DNA from: Actinomadura nitritigenes
GTDB taxonomy: Bacteria; Actinomycetota; Actinomycetes; Streptosporangiales; Streptosporangiaceae
DNA length: 64,000 nt
Reading direction: 5' to 3'
Assembly (NCBI RefSeq): GCF_017573545.1
Contig: NZ_JAGEOK010000024.1
Coordinates: 62,001-126,000 of the forward strand
Shown: piece by piece, positions 51,615 through 59,301 of the stretch
Numbering within the stretch: the first letter of the stretch is position 1
Layout of the letters: every line of letters begins with the position of its first letter
Made by a program: the position numbers and the translations under genes
Notes under the pieces: model-generated
Database searches by the model: none
What the model saw: the letters and a program-made list of their open reading frames with translations, nothing else
Told to the model about the DNA's origin: nothing

Positions 51615-53596
51615 CCGGCGGCCACCGTGGTCGGCGCCGCACCGCTCTCGCCCATGGCCGCACCGCTCTCGCCCGTCGCCGCACCGCTCTCGCCCGGCGG
51701 CGGCCCGCCGTCGCCGGGCTCGGGCGCCGGGTCCTCCCGGTAGCCCTCCGCCTGCCGGCCGAAGAGCGTGGCGTAGACCCCGTCCGGCGACGCGATGAGG
51801 GAGGCGTGGTCGCCGCTCTCCAGGATCCGGCCGTCCTGCACGACGACGATCCGGTCCGCGCGGCGGACGGCGCTCAGCCGGTGGGAGACCAGGACGCTGG
51901 TGGAGCCCGCGCGCAGTTCCCGCAGCCGGTCGTGCACCGCCGCCTCGGCCTCGGCGTCGAGGCCGGAGCTGGGCTCGTCCAGGATCATCAGGTCGCGGCC
52001 CCGGCGCATCAGCCCGCGCGCCAGCGCGAGGCGCTGCCACTGCCCGCCGGAGAGGTGGACGCCGTGCGCCCGCGCGGCCTCACCGTCGCCGTCCTCCTCG
52101 TCGCCGGCGTGGAACAGCCGGCTCAGCATCGTCGCGTAGCCGGCCGGCAGCCGCTCGACGGTCTCGTGGACGCCCGCGCGTTCGGCGGCGGCGCGGATCC
52201 GCTCCGCGTCGTCGATCGCCTCCAGGTCCCCGAGCCCGATGTTCTCGGCGGCGGTGAGGTCGTAGTCCATGTAGTCCTGGAACACCGCCCCGATCCGCCG
52301 GCGCAGCTCCTCGACGGGGACGTCGCGGACGTCCACCCCGTCCCACAGGACGGCGCCGCGCTGCGGGTCGTAGAACCGGCAGAGCAGCTTGACGAGCGTG
52401 CTCTTGCCCGCGCCGTTGAGCCCGACCACGGCCAGGCTGGTGCCGTGCGGGATCGTCAGGTCGAGGCCGCGCAGCACCCACGGCGCGTCCTCGCTGTAGC
52501 GGAACCAGACGTCGCGCAGTTCGATGGCGTGGGCCAGCGGCGCGAGCCGGCGGGGCCGGGAGGGCGCGGCGAGGTCGTCCTCGCTCCCGACCACCGTGAG
52601 GAAGTGGTGGAAGACCAGGGCGGACTGGTGCCCCATCGCGACGCCCTGCACCAGCGAGCCGAGCCCGGACTGGAGCCCGGCGAGGGCGCCGATGAAGACC
52701 GACACGTCGCCGACGCTGATCGTCTTCTGGGCCGCGGCGTGCACGGCCCAGAGGAGGCCGACGGCGGCCAGCAGCGCGCCGAGGGCGGCGAGGAGGACCT
52801 GGACGCGCACCACGCCCCGCTCCAGCCGGTCCTCGGCGTCGTTGGCGGCGCGCAGCTCGGTGAGCATCCGGCCGTGCAGGAATCCCCCCAGGCCGAACAG
52901 GCGGACCTCCTTGGCGGCCTGCAGGTCGGTCAGCAGCATCTGGTAGAAGAGCTTGCGCCGCAGGCCGGGGCTGATCCGCCACAGCATCCCCGCCCGCCGC
53001 CGGCCGAGCGCCAGGTGGGCGGCCATCGCGGGCGCGGCGGCGGCGAGCGCGGCGCCCGCCATGACCGGGTTGATCGCGATCAGCGTGCCCAGGAACCCGG
53101 TGACGCCCAGGGAGCCGCGCAGGGTCGTCAGGCCCATCTGGACGAGCTGGTCCGGGGCGTTCTCGGCGGACTGCTGGGCCAGCCGCAGCCGGTCGTGGAA
53201 CCGCGGCTCCTCCAGGCGCGCCAGCCCGTTCATCCGGTTGACCGCGCCGAACAGCCGGTCCTGCGAGAGCAGGCCGACGGCGCGCCGGGCGCGTCCCTGC
53301 GCGTAGGCGGCGACGGCCGAGGACGAGGCCATCGCGATGCCCAGCACGCCGATGCCGGCCGCGTCCCACAGCAGCGCGCCGGTGCGGGGGCGGGCGGCGG
53401 TGAGCTCGTCGAGCGCGACCTTCGTCAGCCAGGCGGTGGCCACCGGCGCGGTCCCGTCGACCACCGCCACGGCGAGCTGGAGGAGCAGCATGCCGGGGCA
53501 GGCCCGCCAGGCGAGCGCGTAGGCCGCCTTCATCGCCCGGACGACGGAGGCGCGCGGCTCCGTCGCGCCCATGCCGCCGCTCACGTCTCCGCTCAC
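51611..53596 (-). CDS. ABC exporter (fused membrane and ATPase domains)
   Basis: A half-transporter exporter of 661 residues. A six-helix membrane domain spans about residues 25-310 and the ATPase domain about 360-610. Walker A is GLNGAGKSTLVK, the signature LSGGQWQRLALARG, Walker B DLMILDEPSSG, and the H-loop VSHRLSAV. There is no N-terminal C39 peptidase domain, so cargo processing must be done by another protein, presumably the S26 enzyme next door. The C-terminus has three GESGAA repeats. The GTG start overlaps the upstream thioredoxin-like gene. Confidence 0.92.
   Translation of the reverse strand: MSGDVSGGMGATEPRASVVRAMKAAYALAWRACPGMLLLQLAVAVVDGTAPVATAWLTKVALDELTAARPRTGALLWDAAGIGVLGIAMASSSAVAAYAQGRARRAVGLLSQDRLFGAVNRMNGLARLEEPRFHDRLRLAQQSAENAPDQLVQMGLTTLRGSLGVTGFLGTLIAINPVMAGAALAAAAPAMAAHLALGRRRAGMLWRISPGLRRKLFYQMLLTDLQAAKEVRLFGLGGFLHGRMLTELRAANDAEDRLERGVVRVQVLLAALGALLAAVGLLWAVHAAAQKTISVGDVSVFIGALAGLQSGLGSLVQGVAMGHQSALVFHHFLTVVGSEDDLAAPSRPRRLAPLAHAIELRDVWFRYSEDAPWVLRGLDLTIPHGTSLAVVGLNGAGKSTLVKLLCRFYDPQRGAVLWDGVDVRDVPVEELRRRIGAVFQDYMDYDLTAAENIGLGDLEAIDDAERIRAAAERAGVHETVERLPAGYATMLSRLFHAGDEEDGDGEAARAHGVHLSGGQWQRLALARGLMRRGRDLMILDEPSSGLDAEAEAAVHDRLRELRAGSTSVLVSHRLSAVRRADRIVVVQDGRILESGDHASLIASPDGVYATLFGRQAEGYREDPAPEPGDGGPPPGESGAATGESGAAMGESGAAPTTVAAG
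51636..51698 (-). repeat. 21-base tandem repeat, three copies
   Basis: Three near-identical 21-base units, differing mainly in one codon, encode GESGAA-x heptapeptides at the C-terminus of the ABC exporter. Confidence 0.8.
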
Positions 53597-54189
53597 GGCG
53601 CCGCGGTCCGGGCCGCCGGCGCCGAGGGCGGGGCGGCCTCGCCGAGCCCTTCCAGGCCGACGCTCGCGGCGGTGGCGACGCCGTCCGGGCCGTAGTGGGC
53701 GAAACCGGGGTAGAAGCGGACGCCGAAGGCCGTGCCGACGGGCGCGTCGAGGGGCTCGGGCACCACGTGGTCCGCGACGGCGGCGAGCCGGGCGGCCAGA
53801 TCGCTGGCGTCCGCCTCGATCCCGACCACGGTGGCGAGGACGCGTCCTCCCGCGTCCCGCACCCGGCGGGCGTGCTCGGCGAGCTCCGGCACGCTGTCGT
53901 CGCAGCCCGGGCAGTCCAGCGACAGGAACGCGAGCAGCGCCGGGCGGCCGGCCAGCCCGTCCCTGGTGACCGTGGCGCCGGCGGCCGTGGTCGCGGTGAA
54001 CTCGGGCATCCGGTCCCCCGGCGCGATGCCCAGGTCCGGGGCCCCGCCGGACGCACCCGGACCGTGGTGGCGGCCGGCGGGCGGGGCGCCCAGGCGGGCG
54101 CGCCAGCGGCGCAGCACGGCCGCGGTCAGCGCGGCGTTCAGCGCGGTGAGCGCCACGACCAGGACGAGCCCTGCGACGAGGTATTCCAC
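53593..54189 (-). CDS. membrane-anchored TlpA/MauD-like thioredoxin protein 1
   Basis: A 198-residue redox protein. One N-terminal helix (about residues 3-25) ends in VLRRWR, then a linker, then a thioredoxin-like domain. The domain contains the active-site pair CPGC (Cys93, Cys96) in AFLSLDCPGCDDSVPEL and the cis-proline region GVRFYPGFAHY. It is predicted to face the outside. It lies between the MauE-like and exporter genes and has a paralogue on the other side of the peptide gene. A role in making or correcting disulfides of the six-cysteine peptide is inferred. Confidence 0.88.
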   Translation of the reverse strand: MEYLVAGLVLVVALTALNAALTAAVLRRWRARLGAPPAGRHHGPGASGGAPDLGIAPGDRMPEFTATTAAGATVTRDGLAGRPALLAFLSLDCPGCDDSVPELAEHARRVRDAGGRVLATVVGIEADASDLAARLAAVADHVVPEPLDAPVGTAFGVRFYPGFAHYGPDGVATAASVGLEGLGEAAPPSAPAARTAAP

Positions 54190-54214
54190 GGATGTCCTTT
54201 CCGGCTCCGGCGCC

Positions 54215-54757
54215 TCACCGGCCGTGGCCCCCGGCGGCGACCGGGGACCGGAAGAGCGCGGCGATGTCGTCGACGAAGACGGTCAAAGTGGTGAGCAGGG
54301 CCGCCGAGAACACGGCCAGCGCGATTCCCGGCACGTCGCCGGGAACGCCGCCGCCCCGCGACAGCGCGACGGCCGCGCCCAGGCACGCCGCCGCCAGCAG
54401 CACCGCGTTGCGGGCGATGTGCCAGCCGCCCATGGGCTCGCTGCGGGCGCCGAAGCAGGCGCAGGTCACCCGCTTCCCGCGGGCGACGACGGCGACCGGG
54501 ACGGCCGTCAGCCCGCAGCAGAACAGCGCGGCGGCCGCGAAGCCGGCGGTGACGGTGGCGGGCACGGCGAGCAGCAGCGCGATGAGCAGCTCGGCGGCGG
54601 GGACGAGCACGGCCAGCGGGCGGCGCAGCCGCGCCGGGACGAAGCCGAGGTCGCCGAGGGAGGCGGCGAACGCGCCCGGCGAGCGCAGCTTCGCCACCGC
54701 CGCCAGCGTCATCACCGCCGCCAGGGTGAGGCGGCAGGCGAACGATACGTACAGCAC
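54215..54757 (-). CDS. MauE/DoxX-type redox membrane protein
   Basis: A 180-residue protein from the GTG at 54757 (GGGAGC upstream). Four to five membrane helices are seen. LAAVAKLRSPGAFAASLGDLG near the start and the cysteine motif VTCACFGARSEP after the fourth helix resemble MauE proteins. In methylamine-using bacteria MauE works with the thioredoxin-like MauD to form the disulfides of the small methylamine dehydrogenase subunit. Here it has two MauD-like partners and a cysteine-rich peptide, but no methylamine dehydrogenase genes. Confidence 0.85.
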   Translation of the reverse strand: MLYVSFACRLTLAAVMTLAAVAKLRSPGAFAASLGDLGFVPARLRRPLAVLVPAAELLIALLLAVPATVTAGFAAAALFCCGLTAVPVAVVARGKRVTCACFGARSEPMGGWHIARNAVLLAAACLGAAVALSRGGGVPGDVPGIALAVFSAALLTTLTVFVDDIAALFRSPVAAGGHGR

Positions 54758-54809
54758 GGATGCTCCCGGGGAAGTGGTGCGCGAGCGCGCGCGGCCGCCC
54801 ACGGTGGCG

Positions 54810-54841
54810 GCGGTCCGCGCGTCCAGGGGCGCCCGGACCGC
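54810..54841 (-). terminator. hairpin between the peptide gene and mauE-like gene
   Basis: GCGGTCCG (54810-54817) pairs perfectly with CGGACCGC (54834-54841). It could act as a partial terminator or stabilise the short message, letting the peptide be made in excess over the downstream processing genes, an arrangement common for precursor-peptide genes. Confidence 0.5.
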
Positions 54842-54908
54842 GCGGCGGCGCCCGGCGAGGGCGCGGCCGCGCGGCCGTCAGGCGGGTGTCACGCGTTCCG
54901 GCAGGGCA

Positions 54909-55112
54909 TCAGCAGTAGTTCATGCTGTAGCTGTACCAGGCGCCGCAGTGCGTCTTGCAGTCGCCGCTCGTCGAGCAGGTCCGGCCGAAGCAGACGCCGC
55001 CCATGATCTTGTACTCCATCCACGAGTCCGGCGGGCAGCCGGCGTCCGCGGTGGCCGTGGGGAGCAGCGCCTCGATGGCACGGGTGACGCGCCGGGTCAC
55101 GCTCTGGAGCAT
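54909..55112 (-). CDS. six-cysteine secreted peptide precursor (67 residues)
   Basis: A small gene with a strong AAGGAGG site before the ATG at 55112. The first 24 residues (MLQSVTRRVTRAIEALLP, then TATADA) form a basic amphipathic leader without the hydrophobic core of a Sec signal. After Ala-Asp-Ala, a signal-peptidase-like site, comes a 43-residue core starting GCPPDSW. It contains cysteines at 26, 41, 46, 52, 56 and 67, and aromatic residues in GAWYSYSMNYC. Six cysteines allow three disulfides. I know no family for it. The flanking redox, exporter and peptidase genes argue that it is the product of the module: a bacteriocin, signal or enzyme subunit. Confidence 0.82.
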   Translation of the reverse strand: MLQSVTRRVTRAIEALLPTATADAGCPPDSWMEYKIMGGVCFGRTCSTSGDCKTHCGAWYSYSMNYC

Positions 55113-55233
55113 GGTTCCTCCTTGGGTGGTGGGGGGACTGGTTCCGCGCACGGGCGACCGCCGCCGGGTCAAGGGTCGGACACGGCGGGCTGAGCCCGTG
55201 GGGCATGGGGGGTGCGGTCGGCTTGCCGGAGGG

Positions 55234-55782
55234 CTAGGGGGCGACGAGTTCCGTTCTCAGGGCGGCGACGCCCACGCCCGCCGAGGTCACCATTCCGTTG
55301 CGGTCGTACCAGGCGTAGGTCGGGTAGTGCTTGGCTCCGTACCGCCGCGACAACTCGGCCTCCGCGCCCTCCGCGATCACGATGTCCATCGCGTCGCCGA
55401 GCATCGCGGCCAGCTCGCTGCCGGCGGCGCCGTCCCCGTGGACGATCGCCAGGGAGGTCCCGCCGGAGGCGCGCAGCCGCTCGGCGTGCCCGGCGAAGAC
55501 CGGGACGGCGTCGACGCAGGCCCTGCAGGTCAGCGAGAAGAACCCGACCAGGGTCTCCTTGCCGAGCAGCGTCCGCTCCGTCACGGCGGTGCCGTCGACG
55601 GCGCGGGCCGAGAAGCCCGGGATCCGGTCGATCATCCGGACGTCGGTGAAGGCGCCGGCGGCGGCGGGGAGCCCGCCAGCGGCCTCCAGGCCCCGCCACC
55701 GGCGGAGGACGACCAAAAGGATCGCCAGGTTCACCACGCCGACGACGCCGGCGAGGACGAGCGCACCTACAGCGAGAATCAC
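55234..55782 (-). CDS. membrane-anchored TlpA/MauD-like thioredoxin protein 2
   Basis: First gene of the peptide module, 182 residues from the GTG at 55782 (GAGAGG nine bases upstream); a longer in-frame start at 55833 is less likely. Layout matches its paralogue: one N-terminal helix ending VVLRRWR, a linker, then a thioredoxin-like domain with active-site pair CRAC (Cys86, Cys89) in GFFSLTCRACVDAVPVF and cis-proline region AKHYPTYAWYD. The two paralogues with different CxxC dipeptides (CRAC, CPGC) could have different redox roles. Confidence 0.88.
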   Translation of the reverse strand: MILAVGALVLAGVVGVVNLAILLVVLRRWRGLEAAGGLPAAAGAFTDVRMIDRIPGFSARAVDGTAVTERTLLGKETLVGFFSLTCRACVDAVPVFAGHAERLRASGGTSLAIVHGDGAAGSELAAMLGDAMDIVIAEGAEAELSRRYGAKHYPTYAWYDRNGMVTSAGVGVAALRTELVAP

Positions 55783-55840
55783 GACATGCGTCCTCTCCCA
55801 GAACCGTCGGGAACGGGTGGGCGCCCCGGCCACGCGTACA

Positions 55841-55860
55841 TGATCACCGACCGGTGATCA
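55841..55860. promoter_or_regulatory. 20-base palindrome upstream of the peptide module
   Basis: TGATCACCG-AC-CGGTGATCA is a perfect inverted repeat with a two-base centre, 58 bases before the first gene of the module and 21 bases after the aroQ stop. On the minus strand it overlaps a possible TTGCTG / GATCAT promoter. It may be an operator; a terminator for aroQ is less likely without a U-run. Confidence 0.55.
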
Positions 55861-55881
55861 GGCAGCAATTGGCGGATCTTG

Positions 55882-56334
55882 TCAGGAATCCGCCGGGGAT
55901 TCGGCGAGGAGTTCCGCAACGGCCTGGAGGGCGAGGACGTAGGACATCATCCCGAAGCCGGCGATGGTGCCGGTGGCGACGCCCGCGACGACGGAGGTGT
56001 GGCGGAACTCCTCGCGGGCCGCCGGGTTGCTGATGTGCACCTCGACGAGCGGCGCCGTGCGCTGGGCGAGGGCGTCGCGCAGCCCATAGGAGTAGTGGGT
56101 GAACGCGGCCGGGTTGAGGACGATCGGGAGGCGCTCGTCGGCGGCCTCGTGCACCCAGCGGATCAGCTCGGCCTCGTCGTCGGTCTGCCGGACGTCGACG
56201 CTGAGGTCGAGGCGGCGGCCGGCGTCGCGGCACAGCGCGGCGAGGTCGGCGAACGTCGTCGAGCCGTACACGTCGGGCTCGCGGCTGCCGAGCCGGCCGA
56301 GGTTCGGCCCGTTCAGGACCAGTACACGGGTCAC
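55882..56334 (-). CDS. aroQ: 3-dehydroquinate dehydratase, type II
   Basis: Third step of the shikimate pathway. It has 150 residues from the GTG at 56334 (AAAGGAGGGG upstream). VLNGPNLGRLGSREPDVYG contains the flexible lid with catalytic arginine and tyrosine; NPAAFTHYSYGLRDAL, EVHISNPAAREEFRHTSV and GTIAGFG are type II landmarks. It ends the aroC-aroK-aroB-aroQ cluster. Confidence 0.97.
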   Translation of the reverse strand: MTRVLVLNGPNLGRLGSREPDVYGSTTFADLAALCRDAGRRLDLSVDVRQTDDEAELIRWVHEAADERLPIVLNPAAFTHYSYGLRDALAQRTAPLVEVHISNPAAREEFRHTSVVAGVATGTIAGFGMMSYVLALQAVAELLAESPADS

Positions 56335-56419
56335 CGGCCCCTCCTTTCCAGGGGGCGGCCCCCGGGCCCCCGCAAGCCGGTCGCCCGACGATCCTCGCTC
56401 CGCTGGAGCTCCGCTGCGG

Positions 56420-57493
56420 TCATCGGGCGACCTCCCTGTAGGCGGCGGCGAGCAGGTCCTCGTCGGGGCCCTCGAGCCGGCCGGGCTCGGCGAGGCCGTC
56501 CAGGACGACGAACCGGAGGGTGGCGCCGCGCGACTTCTTGTCGATGGTCATGGTGGTGCGCAGGCCGGCCCAGTCGGCGGCGTAGGAGACGGGCAGGCCG
56601 ACGGAGGCGAGCACGTCGCGGTGGCGCCGGACGACGTCGGCGGGCAGCCGGCCGGCGAGGCGGGCGAGCTCGGCGGCGTAGACCATGCCGATGGCGACGG
56701 CGTGGCCGTGCCGGAACCGGTAGTCCTCGGCCTTCTCGATGGCGTGCGCGAGGGTGTGGCCGTAGTTGAGGATCTCGCGCAGGCCGCTCTCCTTCAGGTC
56801 GGCGGAGACGACGTCCGCCTTGACCCGGATCGCGCGCTCGACCAGCTCGCGGGTGTGCGGGCCGGTGGGGGACGCGGCGCCCTCGGGGTCGGCCTCGACG
56901 AGGTCGAGGATCGCCGGGTCGGCGATGAACCCGGCCTTGATGATCTCGGCGAGGCCGCTGATGTAGTCCTCGCGCGGCATCGTGACGAGGGTGGCGAGGT
57001 CGCACAGGACGCCGGCGGGCGGGTGGAAGGCGCCGACGAGGTTCTTGCCCTCGGGGACGTTGATCCCGGTCTTGCCGCCGACCGCGGCGTCCACCATGCC
57101 GAGCAGGGTCGTCGGGACGAGGACGGACCGGACCCCGCGCAGCCACGACGCCGCCGCGAACCCGGCGAGGTCGGTGGTGGCGCCGCCGCCGACGCCGACG
57201 ACCGCGTCGGTCCGGGTCATCCCGGCCCGCGCGAACGCCGACCAGAGCCCGGCGAGCACGCCGACCTCCTTGGCGGCCTCGCCGTCCGGGACGGGCAGCG
57301 CGCGCACCGCGTACCCGGCCTCCTCCAGCACGCCGCACACCGGGCGCGCGATCTCGGGGAGGCCCTCGGCGTGCACCACGGCGACCGTGCGGGCGCGGTC
57401 GCCGACCATCGCGGGCAGCTCGCCGAGGACCCCGGCGCCGATCACGACGTCGTAGGGGTCGGCGCCCCCGACATGGACCCGCGCCCGGGTCAT
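56420..57493 (-). CDS. aroB: 3-dehydroquinate synthase
   Basis: Second step of the shikimate pathway, NAD- and metal-dependent, 357 residues. VGVGGGATTDLAGFAAASWLRG binds NAD; TTLLGMVDAAVGGKTGIN, AEIIKAG, LREILNYGHTLAHAIE and HGHAVAIGM carry substrate and metal ligands. The start overlaps the aroK stop (ATGA). Confidence 0.98.
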   Translation of the reverse strand: MTRARVHVGGADPYDVVIGAGVLGELPAMVGDRARTVAVVHAEGLPEIARPVCGVLEEAGYAVRALPVPDGEAAKEVGVLAGLWSAFARAGMTRTDAVVGVGGGATTDLAGFAAASWLRGVRSVLVPTTLLGMVDAAVGGKTGINVPEGKNLVGAFHPPAGVLCDLATLVTMPREDYISGLAEIIKAGFIADPAILDLVEADPEGAASPTGPHTRELVERAIRVKADVVSADLKESGLREILNYGHTLAHAIEKAEDYRFRHGHAVAIGMVYAAELARLAGRLPADVVRRHRDVLASVGLPVSYAADWAGLRTTMTIDKKSRGATLRFVVLDGLAEPGRLEGPDEDLLAAAYREVAR

Positions 57494-57999
57494 ACGGCCT
57501 CCAGCGCCTTGACGATCTCCTCGACGATGTCGGCGGGCTCGCGCCCGTCGGTGTCGACGTGCACGGTGCCGAGCCGCTCGTAGATGGGGAGCCGCTCCTC
57601 CAGCAGCTTGCGCATCTGGCTGCGCGGGTTCAGCACGAGCAGCGGGCGCGCGGACGCGAGCCCGACCCGCTTGATCGCCTCCGACAGCCCGACCCGCAGG
57701 TAGACGACGGTGTGCCCGGCGAGCAGTTCCTGGGTCTCGGCGGCGAGGACGGCGCCGCCACCGAGCGCGACGACGCCCTCGTGCTCGGCGAGGGCCGCCG
57801 CGACGGCGGCGCGCTCCAACTCGCGGAACCGGTCCTCGCCGTCGTCGATGAAGATCTCGCCGATCGGCTTGCCCGCGGCCGCCTCGGCGTCGGCGTCGGT
57901 GTCGCGCAGCGGCACGCCGAGCCGCTCGGCGAGGGCGGTGCCGACGGTGGTCTTGCCCGATCCCGGCGGCCCGATCAGGACGGCCTTCGGTCGCGTCAT
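57490..57999 (-). CDS. aroK: shikimate kinase
   Basis: Phosphorylates shikimate. It has 169 residues from the ATG at 57999; a GTG at 58014, one base after the aroC stop, would add five residues, and neither has a clear ribosome site. The P-loop is LIGPPGSGKTTVG, followed by LRDTDADAE, FRELERAAV, VALGGGAVL and the lid region ASARPLLVLNPRSQM. Confidence 0.96.
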   Translation of the reverse strand: MTRPKAVLIGPPGSGKTTVGTALAERLGVPLRDTDADAEAAAGKPIGEIFIDDGEDRFRELERAAVAAALAEHEGVVALGGGAVLAAETQELLAGHTVVYLRVGLSEAIKRVGLASARPLLVLNPRSQMRKLLEERLPIYERLGTVHVDTDGREPADIVEEIVKALEAV

Positions 58000-58015
58000 A
58001 GTCCGCGGGTCCACT

Positions 58016-59194
58016 TCACTTGATGGTGAGCGAGGACAGGTATCCCCGCAGGTTGCGGGCGGTCTCCTCGGCCGAGTCGCCGCCGAACTTCTCCAGCGCC
58101 GCGTCCGCCAGCACGAGCGCGACCATCGCCTCGGCGACGACGCCCGCGGCGGGCACCGCGGTCACGTCGCTGCGCTGGTTGATGGCCTTGGCGGGCTCGC
58201 CGGTCCGCACGTCGATGGTGTCGAGCCGGCGCGGGACGGTGGAGATCGGCTTCATCGCGGCGCGCACCCGCAGCACCTCGCCGGTGGTCATGCCGCCCTC
58301 GACGCCGCCGGCCCGGTTGGTGCGGCGGCGGACGCCGTCCGGGGTGTTGTCGATCTCGTCGTGCGCCCGGGAGCCGGGCCGGCGCGCGGTGGTGAACCCG
58401 TCGCCGAGCTCGACGCCCTTGATCGCCTGGATGCCCATGAGGATGCCGGCGAGCCGCGAGTCGAGGCGCCGGTCCCAGTGGACGTGGCTGCCGAGGCCCG
58501 GCGGCAGGCCGTAGGCGAGCACCTCGACGACGCCGCCGAGGGTGTCGCCGGCCCGCTTGGTCTCGTCGATGTGCGCGACCATCGCGGCGGACGTCCCGGC
58601 GTCGAAGCAGCGCACCGGGCTCTCGTCGACGGCGGCGAGGTCGTCCGGGCCGGGCAGCACGCCCTCGGGCGCCTGGACCTCGCCGAGCGCGATCACGTGG
58701 CTGAGCACGTCCACGCCGAGGACCTGCTTGAGGAACGCCTTGGCGACGGTGCCGAGCGCGACGCGCGCCGCGGTCTCCCGCGCGCTCGCCCGCTCCAGGA
58801 CGGGGCGGGCGTCGTCGAAGCCGTACTTCTGGATGCCGACGAGGTCGGCGTGCCCGGGGCGCGGCTGCGACAGCGGCGCGTTCCTGGCCTGCGCGGCGAG
58901 GACGTCGGCGTCCACGGGGTCGGCCGACATGACCGTCTCCCACTTGGGCCACTCGGTGTTGCCGACCTGGATCGCGACGGGCCCGCCGAGGGTCGCCCCG
59001 TGCCGGACGCCGCCGAGGATCGTCACCTGGTCCTGCTCGAACTTCATCCGGGCGCCCCGCCCGTGCCCGAGCCGCCGGCGGCGCAGTTCCTCGGCGATGT
59101 CCCCCGAGGTCACGCGCACGCCGGCCGGCAGCCCCTCCACGATCGCGGTCAGGGCCGGGCCATGGGACTCCCCCGCGGTCAACCAGCGCAGCAT
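58016..59194 (-). CDS. aroC: chorismate synthase
   Basis: Makes chorismate from EPSP with reduced FMN. It has 392 residues from the ATG at 59194 (MLRWLTAGESHGPALTAIVEG). LGHGRGARMKFEQDQV, RPGHADLVGIQKY, RASARETAARVA and RAGGVEGGMTTGEVL are family signatures. It is the first gene of the aro cluster and supplies the substrate of the chorismate mutase in the first 7 kb. Confidence 0.98.
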   Translation of the reverse strand: MLRWLTAGESHGPALTAIVEGLPAGVRVTSGDIAEELRRRRLGHGRGARMKFEQDQVTILGGVRHGATLGGPVAIQVGNTEWPKWETVMSADPVDADVLAAQARNAPLSQPRPGHADLVGIQKYGFDDARPVLERASARETAARVALGTVAKAFLKQVLGVDVLSHVIALGEVQAPEGVLPGPDDLAAVDESPVRCFDAGTSAAMVAHIDETKRAGDTLGGVVEVLAYGLPPGLGSHVHWDRRLDSRLAGILMGIQAIKGVELGDGFTTARRPGSRAHDEIDNTPDGVRRRTNRAGGVEGGMTTGEVLRVRAAMKPISTVPRRLDTIDVRTGEPAKAINQRSDVTAVPAAGVVAEAMVALVLADAALEKFGGDSAEETARNLRGYLSSLTIK

Positions 59195-59201
59195 GCCGAC
59201 G

Positions 59202-59207
59202 ATCCTA
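59202..59207 (-). promoter_or_regulatory. candidate leaderless promoter of aroC
   Basis: TAGGAT on the minus strand lies seven bases before the aroC ATG, the spacing expected when transcription starts at the initiation codon. No -35 box is clear. Confidence 0.45.
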
Positions 59208-59301
59208 TTGACTCCGCGCACCCGCGCGTGACCGCGTCCACCATCTGAGAGGGTCCGCCATCCGAGAGGCGGGCCGGTGGCGGGCGGGGCGGCGGGGACC
59301 G

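Noticed and set aside
54909..55112. The six-cysteine peptide as a methylamine dehydrogenase small subunit
   Set aside because: It is much shorter, has six rather than twelve or more cysteines, and no large subunit or amicyanin gene is nearby. Only the use of MauE/MauD-type partners is shared.
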